DNA of 64,000 nt from positions 248,001 to 312,000 of the forward strand of contig NZ_QHKS01000001.1 in NCBI RefSeq assembly GCF_003353175.1, given 5' to 3'. Origin of the DNA: Paraburkholderia lacunae (GTDB taxonomy: Bacteria; Pseudomonadota; Gammaproteobacteria; Burkholderiales; Burkholderiaceae). The notes below the pieces were generated by a model, which was not told the DNA's origin, made no database searches, and saw only the letters and a program-made list of their open reading frames with translations. The translations under genes were made by a program, and so were the position numbers. This document shows, piece after piece, positions 53,776 to 63,745 of this stretch. Position 1 is the first letter of the stretch. The number at the start of each line of letters is the position of its first letter.

Positions 53776-55326
53776 TTAACCCGCGCTTGCTGCCGAAGCC
53801 GCCACCGGTGCGCTTGCCGCGCCATAATCGACCGGTGCATCGGCGGGACGCGGCTGCTCGCCGGCCCGTTCGATCCAGCCGCCGCCCAGCGCCTGATACA
53901 GCGTGACCAGGTTCTGCAGACGCTGCATCCGCGCGGTAACCAACAACTGCTGCGACGAATACAGATCGGTCTGCGCGGTCAGCACCGACAGATAGCTGTC
54001 GACGCCGTTCGTATAACGCAGATTCGACAGATCCAGCCGGCGCTGTTCGGCAAAGGTATTGCGCTCCAGCGCCTGGATCTGCTGATCGTACGTGCCGCGC
54101 GCCGCCAGTCCGTCCGCCACTTCGCGGAAGGCCGTCTGGATTGCCTTTTCGTACGTGGCGATCTGGATGTTCTTCTGCACGTGGGCGAGATCGAGATTGG
54201 CCTTGTTCTGGCCGCCTTCGAAGATCGGCAGCGTGATCGACGGCGCGAAGCTCCAGGCCGCCGAACCCGGCTTGAACAGACCGCCGAGCGTGGGGCTGAG
54301 CGTGCCGAAACTGCCGGTCAGCGAGACCTTCGGGAAGAACGCCGCACGTGCCGCACCGATGTTCGCGTTAGCCGCGAGCAGATTCTCCTCGGCTTCGGCG
54401 ATGTCTGGCCGACGCGTCAGCAGATCGGACGGCAAGCCCGCCGGAATATCCGTGAGGAGATTCTGGTTGTCCAGCGTCGAGCCCGGCGGCAGATCGGCCG
54501 GCAACGGCTCGCCCACCAGCAGCACCAGCGCGTTTTCAGCCTGAGCCCGCAGACGCGCCTGCGACTGCAGGTTCGCGTTGGCCTGCTCGACCACCGTTTG
54601 CGACTGCCGCAAATCGAGTTCCGAACCGGTGCCGGTATCGAATTGCAGCTTGGTGATCCGGTACGACTCCTGCGCGGTCTTCAGCGTGCCCTGCGTGACT
54701 TTCAGCAGATCGTCCAGCTCGAGCACCGTCAGGTACTGATTCGCCACCTGCGACACCAGCGAGATTTCCGCCGCCTTGCGCGCTTGAGCGGTAGCCAGAT
54801 ACTGAGCCAGCGCCTGGTCCTTCAGGCTCTGGATCCGCCCGAAGAAGTCGATTTCCCACGATGCGTTCAGACCGACCGAGTAGGAGTTGGAGATCGTCAC
54901 GCCAGTCGCCGTGAGATCTTTCGGCGTGCGCTGTCTGGTTTGCGACGCCGCCGCGTTGAGCGTCGGGAACAGCGCCGCGCGGGCGATCTGATACTGCGCC
55001 TGCGACGCCTGAATATTCAGCACCGACACGCGCAGATCGCGGTTGTTCTTCAGCGCGATTTCGATCAGCCGCTGCAAACGCGCGTCGACGAAGAAATCAC
55101 GCCAGCCGATGTCGGCGGCGGCCTGGCCATTCGCGCTGCGCGCGGCGCCCGATGCACCAGGCTGCCCCGTCGTGACCGGCTGGGTCGCGCCCGGCTGCGT
55201 CTCGTACACGCCGCCGGCCGGGAAGGCCCCCGGCACGGGCGCGGCCGGACGCTCGTACTTCGGCGCCATCGTGCAACCCGCGGCGAGGAACGCGACCGCC
55301 ACTGCAATCAAAGAGTGTTTTTGCAT
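53776..55326 (-). CDS. oprB: Outer-membrane efflux channel (OprM/NodT family lipoprotein)
   Basis: TolC-like outer-membrane channel of the RND pump. The 516-residue protein has a lipoprotein signal with Cys18 (FLAAGC), the repeated OEP domains, and motifs WEIDFFGRIQSL and SLTGSFGTLSPTLGGLF, FAPSITLPIFEGGQN, typical of OprM-type channels. The start at 55326 comes one base after the stop of the pump gene, so it is tightly coupled. The symbol follows Burkholderia BpeAB-OprB usage, by similarity of the whole operon. Confidence 0.9.
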   Translation of the reverse strand: MQKHSLIAVAVAFLAAGCTMAPKYERPAAPVPGAFPAGGVYETQPGATQPVTTGQPGASGAARSANGQAAADIGWRDFFVDARLQRLIEIALKNNRDLRVSVLNIQASQAQYQIARAALFPTLNAAASQTRQRTPKDLTATGVTISNSYSVGLNASWEIDFFGRIQSLKDQALAQYLATAQARKAAEISLVSQVANQYLTVLELDDLLKVTQGTLKTAQESYRITKLQFDTGTGSELDLRQSQTVVEQANANLQSQARLRAQAENALVLLVGEPLPADLPPGSTLDNQNLLTDIPAGLPSDLLTRRPDIAEAEENLLAANANIGAARAAFFPKVSLTGSFGTLSPTLGGLFKPGSAAWSFAPSITLPIFEGGQNKANLDLAHVQKNIQIATYEKAIQTAFREVADGLAARGTYDQQIQALERNTFAEQRRLDLSNLRYTNGVDSYLSVLTAQTDLYSSQQLLVTARMQRLQNLVTLYQALGGGWIERAGEQPRPADAPVDYGAASAPVAASAASAG

Positions 55327-55327
55327 C

Positions 55328-58300
55328 TCAATGTCCGTCCTTGCCCGAGCCGTCACCAGCCGATCCGCCACCCTGCGGATCATGCGGATGGTGCTGGTTG
55401 TAATGTGCGAGCGCCGCATCCGGGTCTTCCTTCTCACCGCCGAATTTCGCGCGGATCACGACGAAGAACATCGGGATCATGAAAATCGCGAGGAAGGTCG
55501 CCGTCAACATCCCGCCGATCACGCCGGTACCGATCGCGTGCTGGCTGGCCGAACCCGCGCCGTTACTGATCGCGAGCGGCATCACGCCGAGAATGAACGC
55601 GAGCGAGGTCATCAGAATCGGGCGCAACCGCAAGCGCGCCGCTTCCAGCGCGGCCTCGATCGGCCCCATGCCTTCGCTCTGCTGCAGCTCGCGGGCGAAT
55701 TCCACGATCAGGATCGCGTTCTTCGCCGACAGCCCCACCGTGGTCAGCAGACCCACCTGGAAGAACACGTCGTTCTCGAGCCCGCGCAGCGTGGCGGCCA
55801 GCAACGCCCCCAGCACGCCGAGCGGCACCACCATGATCACCGAGAACGGGATCGACCAGCTTTCATACAGCGCGGCGAGACACAGGAACACGACGAGGAT
55901 CGAGATGCCGTACAGAATCGGCGCCTGCGAACCGGACTGGCGTTCCTGCAGCGACAGACCCGTCCATTCGTAGCCGATACCCGCGGGCAGCTTCGCCGCG
56001 ATCGCTTCCATGGCCGACATCGCCTGACCGGTACTCTTGCCAGCGGCAGCGGCGCCCTGGATTTCGACCGCGGAAATGCCGTTGTAGCGTTCGAGCTTCG
56101 GCGAACCGTAGGTCCAGATGCCCGAAGCGAACGAGCTGAGCGGCGCCATTCCGCCCGCAGCGTTGCGCACGTACCAGTTGCCCAGGTCTTCCGGATTCAT
56201 CCGAAACGGCGCGTCGCCCTGCACGTACACCTTCTTGATCCGACCGTCTGTATCGAGGAAGTTGTTGATGTACTGCGAGGCCCACGCGATCGAGAACGTC
56301 TGGTCGATCGCCGACAGCGACACACCCAGCGCAGACGCCTTTTCGTGATCGATCGAGATCTTGAACTGCGGCGTATCGTTCAGGCCGTTCGGACGCACGA
56401 GTGCCAGCGACGGATCCTTCGACGCCATGCCGAGCAGCATGTTGCGCGCTTCCATCAGCTTCGCGTGGCCCAGACCGCTACGGTCCTGCAACTCGAAGTC
56501 GAAGCCCGACGCCGTGCCCAGTTCCGGAATGGACGGCGGATTCACCGGATACACCAGCGCATCCTTGTACGACGAGAAGTGCATGAACATCCGGCCGATC
56601 AGCGCCTGGACCTTCTGGTTCGCATGCTGGCGCTGCGCGTAGTCCTTCAGCTTCACGAACACGAGACCGGCATTCTGGCCACGGCCTGCGAAGCTGAAGC
56701 CGTTCACCGTGAACGCCGATTCGACGATGTCCTTTTCCTGCGTCAGCACGTAGTCCGAGATGTCCTGGAGGGCGTGAGCCGTGCGCTCCTGAGTCGAGCC
56801 GGCCGGCGTTTGCACCATCACGAACATGATCCCCTGGTCTTCATCCGGGAGGAACGACTTCGGCAGCCGCACGAACAGCATGCCCACCGCGACGATCACC
56901 ACCAGGTAGATGATGAGCCAGCGGCCCGAGCGCTTGATCACGTGGTGCACGCCCGAGTGATACTTGTCGCGGCTCGTTTCGAAAGTCCGGTTGAACCAGC
57001 CGAAGAATCCCTTCTTCTCTTCGTGATGACCCTGCGGGATCGGCTTGAGGATCGTCGCGCACAGCGCCGGCGTAAGAATCAGCGCGACCAGCACCGACAG
57101 CACCATCGCCGCCACGATCGTCAGCGAGAACTGCCGGTAGATCGCCCCGACCGAGCCGCTCGAGAACGCGACCGGCACGAACACCGCCGACAGCACCAGC
57201 GCCACGCCGACCAGCGCACCGGTGATCTGGCCCATCGCCTTGCGGGTTGCGTCGCGTGGCGACAAGCCCTCTTCGGCCATCACCCGCTCGACGTTCTCCA
57301 CCACCACGATCGCATCGTCCACCAGCAGGCCGATGGCCAGCACGAGACCGAACATCGACAGCGTGTTGATCGAGAAACCCACCACGCTCATGACCGCAAA
57401 CGTACCCAGCAGCACCACCGGCACGGCGATCGTCGGAATCAGCGTCGCGCGCAGGTTCTGCAGGAACAGATACATCACGAGGAACACGAGCACGATACCT
57501 TCGAGCAGCGTCTTCACCACGTCTTCGATCGACAGGCGCACGAACGGCGTCGTGTCATACGGGTACTTCACGACGAGGCCGTGCGGGAAATACTTCGACA
57601 GCTCGTCGATCTTCGTCTTCACGTTCTTCGCGGTCTGCAGCGCATTGGCGCCCGTCGCGAGCTGAATGCCGAGACCGGCGGTCGGCTTACCGTTGTAGTG
57701 CGTGTCGAAGTTGTAGTTTTCACCGCCCAGCTCGATGCGCGCGACGTCCTTGATGCGCACCTGCGAGCCGTCCTGGTTCACCTTCAGCAGCACGTTGCCG
57801 AACTGCTCAGGCGTATTGCGCAGCGTCGCCTCGGTGATGGTCGCCTGCAGCATCTGGCCCGGCACCGAAGGCGTGCCGCCGAGCGAGCCGCCCGCCACCT
57901 GGACGTTCTGCGCCTGCAGCGCGGTCTGGACATCGACCGGCGTCAGACCGAAGTTGTTCAGCTTCACCGGGTCGAGCCAGATCCGCATCGCGTACTGCGT
58001 GCCGAACAGCGTCACGGTGCCCACGCCGTCGAGACGGCTGATCGCGTCCTTGACGTTCGACGCCACGTAGTTCGAGAGGTCGATCTTGTTCATGCTGCCG
58101 TCTTCGGAATTGAACGCCAGCACGAGCAGGAAGCTGCTGCTCGACTTCGTGACGTTGATCCCTTGCTGCTGCACGATTGTCGGCAGAAGCGGCGTGGCGA
58201 GCTGCAGCTTGTTCTGCACCTGAACCTGGGCGATGTCCGGATTCGTGCCGGCCGCGAACGTCAGCGTGATGGTCGCCGTACCGGAGTCGTCCGAGGTGGA

Positions 58301-58537
58301 CGACAGGTACAGCAGGTGGTCGAGGCCGCTCATCTGTTGCTCGATCACCTGCGTGACGGTGTCTTCCACCGTCTTCGCCGACGCGCCCGGATACACGGCG
58401 CTGATCTGCACCGCCGGCGGAGCGATGGTCGGGTATTGCGCGATCGGCAAGCTGAAGATCGACGCGATGCCCGCGAGCATCAGAATGATGGCGATCACCC
58501 ATGCAAAAATCGGGCGATCAATAAAGAACTTTGCCAT
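55328..58537 (-). CDS. bpeB: RND multidrug efflux pump, HAE1 family
   Basis: Inner-membrane proton-driven drug exporter of 1069 residues, the AcrB/MexB length. It begins [17 protein letters not shown] and has the usual 12 membrane segments with two large periplasmic loops. [17 protein letters not shown] (near 405) holds the Asp pair of the proton relay and [18 protein letters not shown] (near 940) the matching Lys. Middle gene of the efflux operon: 15 bp after the adaptor gene and one base before the channel gene. The tail ([13 protein letters not shown]) is Gly-rich. Substrates are not predictable. Confidence 0.95.
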   Translation of the reverse strand: MAKFFIDRPIFAWVIAIILMLAGIASIFSLPIAQYPTIAPPAVQISAVYPGASAKTVEDTVTQVIEQQMSGLDHLLYLSSTSDDSGTATITLTFAAGTNPDIAQVQVQNKLQLATPLLPTIVQQQGINVTKSSSSFLLVLAFNSEDGSMNKIDLSNYVASNVKDAISRLDGVGTVTLFGTQYAMRIWLDPVKLNNFGLTPVDVQTALQAQNVQVAGGSLGGTPSVPGQMLQATITEATLRNTPEQFGNVLLKVNQDGSQVRIKDVARIELGGENYNFDTHYNGKPTAGLGIQLATGANALQTAKNVKTKIDELSKYFPHGLVVKYPYDTTPFVRLSIEDVVKTLLEGIVLVFLVMYLFLQNLRATLIPTIAVPVVLLGTFAVMSVVGFSINTLSMFGLVLAIGLLVDDAIVVVENVERVMAEEGLSPRDATRKAMGQITGALVGVALVLSAVFVPVAFSSGSVGAIYRQFSLTIVAAMVLSVLVALILTPALCATILKPIPQGHHEEKKGFFGWFNRTFETSRDKYHSGVHHVIKRSGRWLIIYLVVIVAVGMLFVRLPKSFLPDEDQGIMFVMVQTPAGSTQERTAHALQDISDYVLTQEKDIVESAFTVNGFSFAGRGQNAGLVFVKLKDYAQRQHANQKVQALIGRMFMHFSSYKDALVYPVNPPSIPELGTASGFDFELQDRSGLGHAKLMEARNMLLGMASKDPSLALVRPNGLNDTPQFKISIDHEKASALGVSLSAIDQTFSIAWASQYINNFLDTDGRIKKVYVQGDAPFRMNPEDLGNWYVRNAAGGMAPLSSFASGIWTYGSPKLERYNGISAVEIQGAAAAGKSTGQAMSAMEAIAAKLPAGIGYEWTGLSLQERQSGSQAPILYGISILVVFLCLAALYESWSIPFSVIMVVPLGVLGALLAATLRGLENDVFFQVGLLTTVGLSAKNAILIVEFARELQQSEGMGPIEAALEAARLRLRPILMTSLAFILGVMPLAISNGAGSASQHAIGTGVIGGMLTATFLAIFMIPMFFVVIRAKFGGEKEDPDAALAHYNQHHPHDPQGGGSAGDGSGKDGH

Positions 58538-58552
58538 GTAACAGGCTCCCTG

Positions 58553-59767
58553 TTATTGCGCGGCCGATGCAGCGGAGGCCGGCTGGGCGCCGCTTGCCGG
58601 CGGCGCGCCTGCGGCCGCAGTGCCGGAAGCAGGCAGTTGCGCCGGAACCGTCTTGACCGTCATCCCCGGACGCACCTTGTCGGTGCCGAGCACGATCACG
58701 CGGTCACCCGGGTTCAGGCCGCTTTCGACCACCCAGTTGGCACCGTACGTCGACGACGTGACCAGCTGGCGCACGGCGACCTTGTTGTCCTGACCGACCA
58801 CGAGCGCGGTGGGCTGGCCCTTCGGATCGTGCGTAATGCCCGTTTGCGGCACGACGATCGCGCGGTCGTTCACGCCTTCGTCGATGCGCGCGCGCACGAA
58901 CATGCCTGGCAGCAGCACGCGGTCCTTGTTCTGGAAGATCGCGCGGATCGTGACCGAACCGGTGCCCTGGTCGACCGTCACGTCGGTGAACTGCAGCTTG
59001 CCCTGCTCCGAATAGGTGCGGCCGTCTTCAAGAATCAGCGTGACCTTCGCGGCATCCGGCCCGTTCGTCTTCAGGCGGCCTTCCTGCACCTGGCGGCGCA
59101 GCTTGAGGCCGTCGAGGCTCGATTGCGTGAGGTCGACATAAACCGGGTCGAGTTGCTGGACCGTCGACATCAGCGTGGCCGCGCTCGCTTGCACATACGC
59201 GCCCGGCGTGACCTGAGAGATGCCGACCTGGCCGGTCACCGGCGAGACGACATCCGTATAGCCGAGGTTGATCTGCGCCGTGTCGACCGCGGCCTTGCCG
59301 GCGGCTACGTCAGCCGCGGCCTGGCCTTGCGAGGCAACCGCGTTGTCGTAGTCCTGCTTGCTGACCGCGTTGGCCGCGACCAGCACCTTGTAGCGGTTCG
59401 CTTGCGCGGTGGTCGACACGAGGTTGGCCTGCGCCTTGGCAAGCGTCGCCTTCGCGTTGTTCAACGTCGCGATGTACGGCGCCGGATCGATCTTGTACAG
59501 ACGCTGGCCGGCCTTGACCTGGCTGCCTTCGGTGAACTCGCGGCGCAGCACGATGCCGTCGACCCGTGCACGCACTTGCGCGACGAGGAACGCGCTGGTG
59601 CGGCCGGGCAATTCAGTGACGACGGGCACCGTCGTCGGCTGGACGGTGACGATGCCCACTTCGGGCGTTTGTTGCGGCGGGGCCGATTGTTTTGGTCCGC
59701 ACGCTGCCAGCAATACGGCAGCCGTCGCGGCACTGATTAAGCGGAATGGAACCCGTTCGACGCGCAT
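58553..59767 (-). CDS. bpeA: RND efflux periplasmic adaptor, AcrA/MexA type
   Basis: Membrane-fusion lipoprotein that links pump and channel. The 404-residue protein has a lipoprotein signal with Cys23 (AAVLLAACGPK), the lipoyl halves VRARVDGIVLRREFTEGSQV and SPVTGQVGISQVTPGAYV, a coiled-coil hairpin between, and the barrel domains. The Ala/Pro-rich tail is typical. The start at 59767 is preceded by AGAGG; the open frame before it lies in the promoter region. First gene of the three-gene efflux operon. Confidence 0.94.
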   Translation of the reverse strand: MRVERVPFRLISAATAAVLLAACGPKQSAPPQQTPEVGIVTVQPTTVPVVTELPGRTSAFLVAQVRARVDGIVLRREFTEGSQVKAGQRLYKIDPAPYIATLNNAKATLAKAQANLVSTTAQANRYKVLVAANAVSKQDYDNAVASQGQAAADVAAGKAAVDTAQINLGYTDVVSPVTGQVGISQVTPGAYVQASAATLMSTVQQLDPVYVDLTQSSLDGLKLRRQVQEGRLKTNGPDAAKVTLILEDGRTYSEQGKLQFTDVTVDQGTGSVTIRAIFQNKDRVLLPGMFVRARIDEGVNDRAIVVPQTGITHDPKGQPTALVVGQDNKVAVRQLVTSSTYGANWVVESGLNPGDRVIVLGTDKVRPGMTVKTVPAQLPASGTAAAGAPPASGAQPASAASAAQ

Positions 59768-60037
59768 GGAGCGACCTCTGTCAATGACTGAGAATGAAAA
59801 AGTGCGCGCATCCCTACCCCGAGGACGACAGCGCAACATGCGTCTTGCGACGCCGGACCGGAAACCCATGGATGCAAACCGAACCTGCAGGGGCATCCTG
59901 AGAGAAATGCGCCATACCGGGGAAATGCCGCACGACGCCGCCCGTCCGGGCACGGCGCAAGAACGTTTTGAAAGGCAACAGTGACGGATATTAACTGGTC
60001 GTCACTGCTTGGGCCATCCGATCGTGGGATGCTATTA
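59768..60037. other. Divergent efflux promoter region, left part
   Basis: No gene is supported. This stretch holds the leader of the adaptor gene. The AcrR-like operator follows at 60038-60061, and the A/T-rich run around 60033-60043 could hold -10 boxes for both directions. Confidence 0.45.
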
Positions 60038-60061
60038 TATATACATTCACGAATGCATGTA
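60038..60061. promoter_or_regulatory. AcrR-like operator between efflux operon and its repressor
   Basis: The 24-bp sequence read on the minus strand (TACATGCATTCGTGAATGTA then TATA) matches the E. coli AcrR site (TACATACATTTGTGAATGTA then TGTA) at 21 of 24 places. It is a near-palindrome placed between the divergent adaptor gene and tetR-type gene. It should be the binding site of the repressor, controlling both directions. Confidence 0.78.
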
Positions 60062-60195
60062 AAAGTGCGTTTGTATCTCTTGCGGGCGGGGCTCTGCAAG
60101 ATCGACTCACAAAACGGTTAACTCAAGACAGATTGTCATCGAGCGTACTTAAAACCGCTCGGGAAAACCCCACAATCACGAAAGATCACACCAAC

Positions 60196-60864
60196 ATGGT
60201 CAGAAGAACCAAAGAAGAGGCACAGGAGACGCGCAACAGCATTCTCGACGCGGCCGAACGGGTATTCTTCGAGAAGGGTGTATCGCGCACGTCGCTGGCC
60301 GACATTGCGCAAGCCGCCGGTGTCACGCGCGGCGCGATTTATTGGCATTTCGCGCACAAAGGCGATCTGTTTACCGAGATGTTCGACCGCGTGCTGTTGC
60401 CGCTGGACGAGCTCAAGGCCGCCTCGCAAGACCCCAATGAGCCCGACCCGCTCGGGCGTCTGATGGAAATCTGCACGGTCTGTGTGCGCGACACCGCGAA
60501 CGACCCGCGCCGCCGGCGCGTGTTCGACATCCTGTTTCTCAAATGCGAGTTCGTCGAAGACATGGGCCCGGTGATGGCCCGGTATCAGACCAACATGCGC
60601 GAAGGGCTCACGAAAGTCGAAACCGGTCTGCGCAACGCGATCTCCAAAGGGCAAATGCCGGCCGATCTCGACACGAAGCTGGCGGCGTCGATGGTGCATG
60701 CGTTCGTCGGCGGTGCGCTGCGCGACATGCTATTCCTGCCCGATGCCACCGATTTCGCCGCGCAAGCGGAGCAGATGGTCGAAGGGATGTTCGACGCACT
60801 GCGGCTGAGCCCGGCGCTGCGCAAGGACTACGCGGCGCGGCGCTCCGATCGGGCAGCGAACTAG
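60196..60864 (+). CDS. bpeR: TetR-family repressor of the efflux operon (AcrR/BpeR type)
   Basis: The 222-residue protein has the TetR helix-turn-helix at about 10-58 (RNSILDAAERVFFEKG, TSLADIAQAAGVTRGAIYWHF) and a drug-binding C-terminal domain like AcrR/TtgR. It is divergent from the adaptor gene with a 428-bp gap holding an AcrR-like operator. It likely represses bpeAB-oprB and itself. The start at 60196 gives the family N-terminus; 21 upstream in-frame codons do not fit. Confidence 0.92.
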   Translation: MVRRTKEEAQETRNSILDAAERVFFEKGVSRTSLADIAQAAGVTRGAIYWHFAHKGDLFTEMFDRVLLPLDELKAASQDPNEPDPLGRLMEICTVCVRDTANDPRRRRVFDILFLKCEFVEDMGPVMARYQTNMREGLTKVETGLRNAISKGQMPADLDTKLAASMVHAFVGGALRDMLFLPDATDFAAQAEQMVEGMFDALRLSPALRKDYAARRSDRAAN

Positions 60865-60982
60865 ATAGAGGCGGCGGACCCAAGGCAGCGGGCGGGTGCG
60901 CATTCACGCAACCCGCCCGCTGCCGTTTACGCGTGCCTACGCGTGCCGCTATGCGGGTGCCGCTATAGGACGAGTTACCGCT

Positions 60983-61615
60983 TCACGCCGCCGCCTGGCT
61001 GGCGCGCGCCTTCTGGTTCGAGGCGTAGATGTTGCTGCGTTCGAGCGGCGACCCGCCCTTCACTGCCGCGATCCATTGCTCCGTGCTCGCCACCGCCGCG
61101 AAGCGTGACTGCAGCACGACGCTGAATACTCGATGAATGTCCTGCGCGCTCGCGAAGCCCGCACTGTTTTCGTACGGCACCGAGCCCGTCGCGTCGTGCA
61201 GGAATTCGACCGCGAAACCCATGTGCAATGCGTGATTAATGGTCGAGGCGTCGCAGTTGTGTGTCATGTAGCCGACTACTGTCAGTGTGTCGATCTGCTG
61301 CGCGGCGAGCCAGTCAGCCAGATCGGTCCCGGTGAAGGCGCTCGGCAGCGACTTCTCCACGTAGTGATCGCGAGCGCGCGTGCCCACCAGCGGATGCAGT
61401 TCTGCGCCGTCGCTGCCGCGCGCGAACAGCGGCGAGGTGGCGGGCGCGAAGTTTTGCACGACCACCGCCGGCACGCCGGCGGCACGCGCCGCATCCATCG
61501 CGCGGCCGATGTTGGCGAGCGAGGTTTGCACATCTGGGTATTCGATTGGCAGATCGCCCGTCACGTATTCGTTCTGCACGTCGATGACGATCAGCGCGCG
61601 GCGTGGTGTGGTCAT
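60983..61615 (-). CDS. Isochorismatase-like cysteine hydrolase
   Basis: The 210-residue protein has the catalytic triad of the family: Asp12 (VIDVQNEY), Lys88 (VEKSLPSAF) and Cys121 (GYMTHNCDAST). The family includes nicotinamidases and other amidohydrolases; the true substrate is unknown. The start at 61615 is chosen for the family N-terminus; upstream codons to 61735 do not fit. It is divergent from a GlxA-type regulator gene, a common pairing in Burkholderia, and is probably controlled by it. Confidence 0.88.
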   Translation of the reverse strand: MTTPRRALIVIDVQNEYVTGDLPIEYPDVQTSLANIGRAMDAARAAGVPAVVVQNFAPATSPLFARGSDGAELHPLVGTRARDHYVEKSLPSAFTGTDLADWLAAQQIDTLTVVGYMTHNCDASTINHALHMGFAVEFLHDATGSVPYENSAGFASAQDIHRVFSVVLQSRFAAVASTEQWIAAVKGGSPLERSNIYASNQKARASQAAA

Positions 61616-61779
61616 GGCAAGACTCCTGTCAGATAAGGCTCGCGCTGCGTGGCCCGGGATGGGCGCTGAACCCGCAGCGGCGATGACGGTATTGTTCGCC
61701 TGCCGCAGTCTTACGGACAGCGACCCGAATGACAAGATTCGCTAAGATTGGGCCATCGTTGAATTGAATGGGGTGATAG

Positions 61780-62775
61780 ATGACGGCACCGATCTCTTCT
61801 TCAGCCGACGCGGCCACCGCGCCTCGCCACATCGTCGCGGTGGTCGCGTTCAACCGCATCAGCCCGTTCCATCTTTCGGTGCCTTGTGTCGTCTTCGGCG
61901 AGGACCGTAGCGGGGGCGGCTTGCCCGACTTCGATTTCCGCGTGTGCGCGGCTGAGACGGGCGCGCTGACCACCACCGCCGGCTTCTCGATCGCCGTCAC
62001 ACATGGGCTCGAAGCGCTCGCCGACGCGCAGACGATCGTCGTGCCGAGCTGGCGCGATCCGGACGAAGTGCCACCCGCTGCCCTGCTCGATGCACTGCGG
62101 GCCGCGCATGCACGTGGCGCGCAGCTGGTCGGTTTGTGTCTTGGCGCGTTCGTGCTGGCCGCCGCAGGCATTCTCGACGAGCGGCCGGCGACCACCCACT
62201 GGGCGTGGGCCGACGATTTCGCGCGCCGCTATCCGCGCGTGCGCCTCGACCCCGACGTGCTCTACGTCGACGACGGCAACGTGCTGACCTCGGCGGGCAC
62301 TGCCGCCGGACTCGACTGCTGTCTGCACGTGCTGCGCAAGATGTGCGGCGCGCAGGCGGCGAACCATGTGGCGCGCCGGCTCGTGGTCCCGCCGCATCGG
62401 CAGGGTGGCCAGGCGCAATACATCGAGCAGCCGGTGCCGCCGAACGTACGCGGCGACCGGTTGTCGGGCCTGCTCGATTGGGTCAGCGGAAATCTGGACG
62501 CGCCGCACACGCTCGACTCGCTCGCCGGGCGCGCGCTGATGAGCCGCCGCACCTTCACACGGCGCTTCCGTCTTGCCACCGGCACGACCGTCGGCGTTTG
62601 GCTGCTGTCGCAACGGCTCGCTCGCGCGCAGCAATTGCTCGAAAGCACGGACGAGTCGGTCGAAGCCATTGCGGCAATCGCGGGCTTTGGCTCGACGGCC
62701 TCGTTGCGGCAGCATTTCGCGGAGGCGTTCCGCACTTCGCCGTCGGCTTGGCGGCGCGAGTTTCGCGGCGTGTGA
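61780..62775 (+). CDS. GlxA/FtrA-type AraC-family regulator
   Basis: The 331-residue protein has an N-terminal DJ-1/PfpI-like domain (about 17-190; GLCLGAFVLAAAGILDERP with a Cys at the nucleophile-elbow place) and a C-terminal AraC helix-turn-helix (about 225-330; SLAGRALMSRRTFTRRFRLA, IAAIAGFGSTASLRQHF). It probably senses a small molecule and controls the divergent hydrolase gene. The gap of about 165 bp between the two genes should hold the operator. Confidence 0.9.
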   Translation: MTAPISSSADAATAPRHIVAVVAFNRISPFHLSVPCVVFGEDRSGGGLPDFDFRVCAAETGALTTTAGFSIAVTHGLEALADAQTIVVPSWRDPDEVPPAALLDALRAAHARGAQLVGLCLGAFVLAAAGILDERPATTHWAWADDFARRYPRVRLDPDVLYVDDGNVLTSAGTAAGLDCCLHVLRKMCGAQAANHVARRLVVPPHRQGGQAQYIEQPVPPNVRGDRLSGLLDWVSGNLDAPHTLDSLAGRALMSRRTFTRRFRLATGTTVGVWLLSQRLARAQQLLESTDESVEAIAAIAGFGSTASLRQHFAEAFRTSPSAWRREFRGV

Positions 62776-62885
62776 ACGCGTGTGTGGACACGCGTCAGAG
62801 CCTGCGGGGGCCGCCAAGGCCCCGCGCGGCCAACGGCGTTCGTAGCGAGTCGCAGGAATTTCGTAGTCGCGCCGGCGCGACAGCA

Positions 62886-62929
62886 ACACGGCAACTGCGC
62901 GGCAACAGCGCGGCAACAGCGCGGCAGCA
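62886..62929. repeat. Four tandem 11-bp repeats (GCGCGGCAACA)
   Basis: ACACGGCAACT, GCGCGGCAACA, GCGCGGCAACA and GCGCGGCAGCA follow without gaps from 62886 to 62929. They lie between the converging 3' ends of the GlxA-type gene and the CoxG-like gene. The role is unknown. Confidence 0.75.
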
Positions 62930-62959
62930 AGTTGTCTCGGCCTGCGCTAAACCACGCCG

Positions 62960-63712
62960 TCAGTGCTCGCTGACCCAGCGCGCGACATAGAGCAGCAGCG
63001 CGACCAGAAAAATCATCGCCGCCCACGCCCAGTTCGGGACCGCGTGCGGAGTAGGCTCGCGATGTGAAACGCCGTGCGAGACACCGTGCGAGGCGCTGGC
63101 GGCGCGCCCGGTCAGCGTAGTGCCATGATCGGGCGGGCGCGGACGCCGCGCGATGCCGCTGAGATTGATCGGCCGCAAAAAGACGTGCTGACGGCGTGCC
63201 GACGAACCGCGCGCGCGGTTCGGCCCTTGCCCATGCTTGGCCCGGACAACCGCGCCGAATTCGGTGAAAAAGTCGTCGGCGAGAAGATGCAGCGCGTTTT
63301 CGAGCTGCCGCGTCGGCAACTCGGCGAGCGGCCCGGACGACGTCGCCCAGATCGTGTAATCGATCCGCGTGCCGCGCTCCCTGCCGATGCCGAGCGCGGC
63401 ATCTTCCGCGCGCAGCCTGACTTCGATCTGTCCGCGCAGCGAGCCGATGCCCTCGGCGCGAGCCTTGAAGTTGATGGTGCGGCGCTGCGCCTCCGCCGGC
63501 CCGGAGTCCTGGCCGGCGACATGTGCGCGCGCTTCGTAACGCGCGCGCAAAGGTCCGAGCGGCACCGTCAGAATCAGCGCATATTCGCCGCGGCCAAGCC
63601 GCGTGAACGACTCGCAGTTGTCGAGGCTGGCACGTAACAAAGCGAGATCCTGCAACGCCTCCCAAACGTCGGAAGGCGCGACCGGAATCCTCAACGCGTT
63701 GTTCAGCTCCAT
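62960..63712 (-). CDS. CoxG-like SRPBCC protein with C-terminal membrane anchor
   Basis: The 250-residue protein has an N-terminal SRPBCC/CoxG domain (about 1-150: MELNNALRIPVAPSDVWEAL, GRGEYALILTVPLGPLRARY), then a basic linker with SHGVSHGVSH, and a single C-terminal membrane segment (WAWAAMIFLVALLLYVARW). CoxG anchors CO dehydrogenase to the membrane, but no cox genes are seen here. The role is unknown; it may anchor another molybdenum hydroxylase or bind a lipid. Confidence 0.82.
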   Translation of the reverse strand: MELNNALRIPVAPSDVWEALQDLALLRASLDNCESFTRLGRGEYALILTVPLGPLRARYEARAHVAGQDSGPAEAQRRTINFKARAEGIGSLRGQIEVRLRAEDAALGIGRERGTRIDYTIWATSSGPLAELPTRQLENALHLLADDFFTEFGAVVRAKHGQGPNRARGSSARRQHVFLRPINLSGIARRPRPPDHGTTLTGRAASASHGVSHGVSHREPTPHAVPNWAWAAMIFLVALLLYVARWVSEH

Positions 63713-63745
63713 GACAGCCTCCCCGGTGAACGCGCGACTGCGGGA

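Noticed and set aside
55043..59740. A 1565-codon open frame on the plus strand, opposite the efflux genes
   Set aside because: It is antisense to three well-supported genes, is extremely Arg/His-rich and has no family pattern; such frames are a by-product of high third-position GC.
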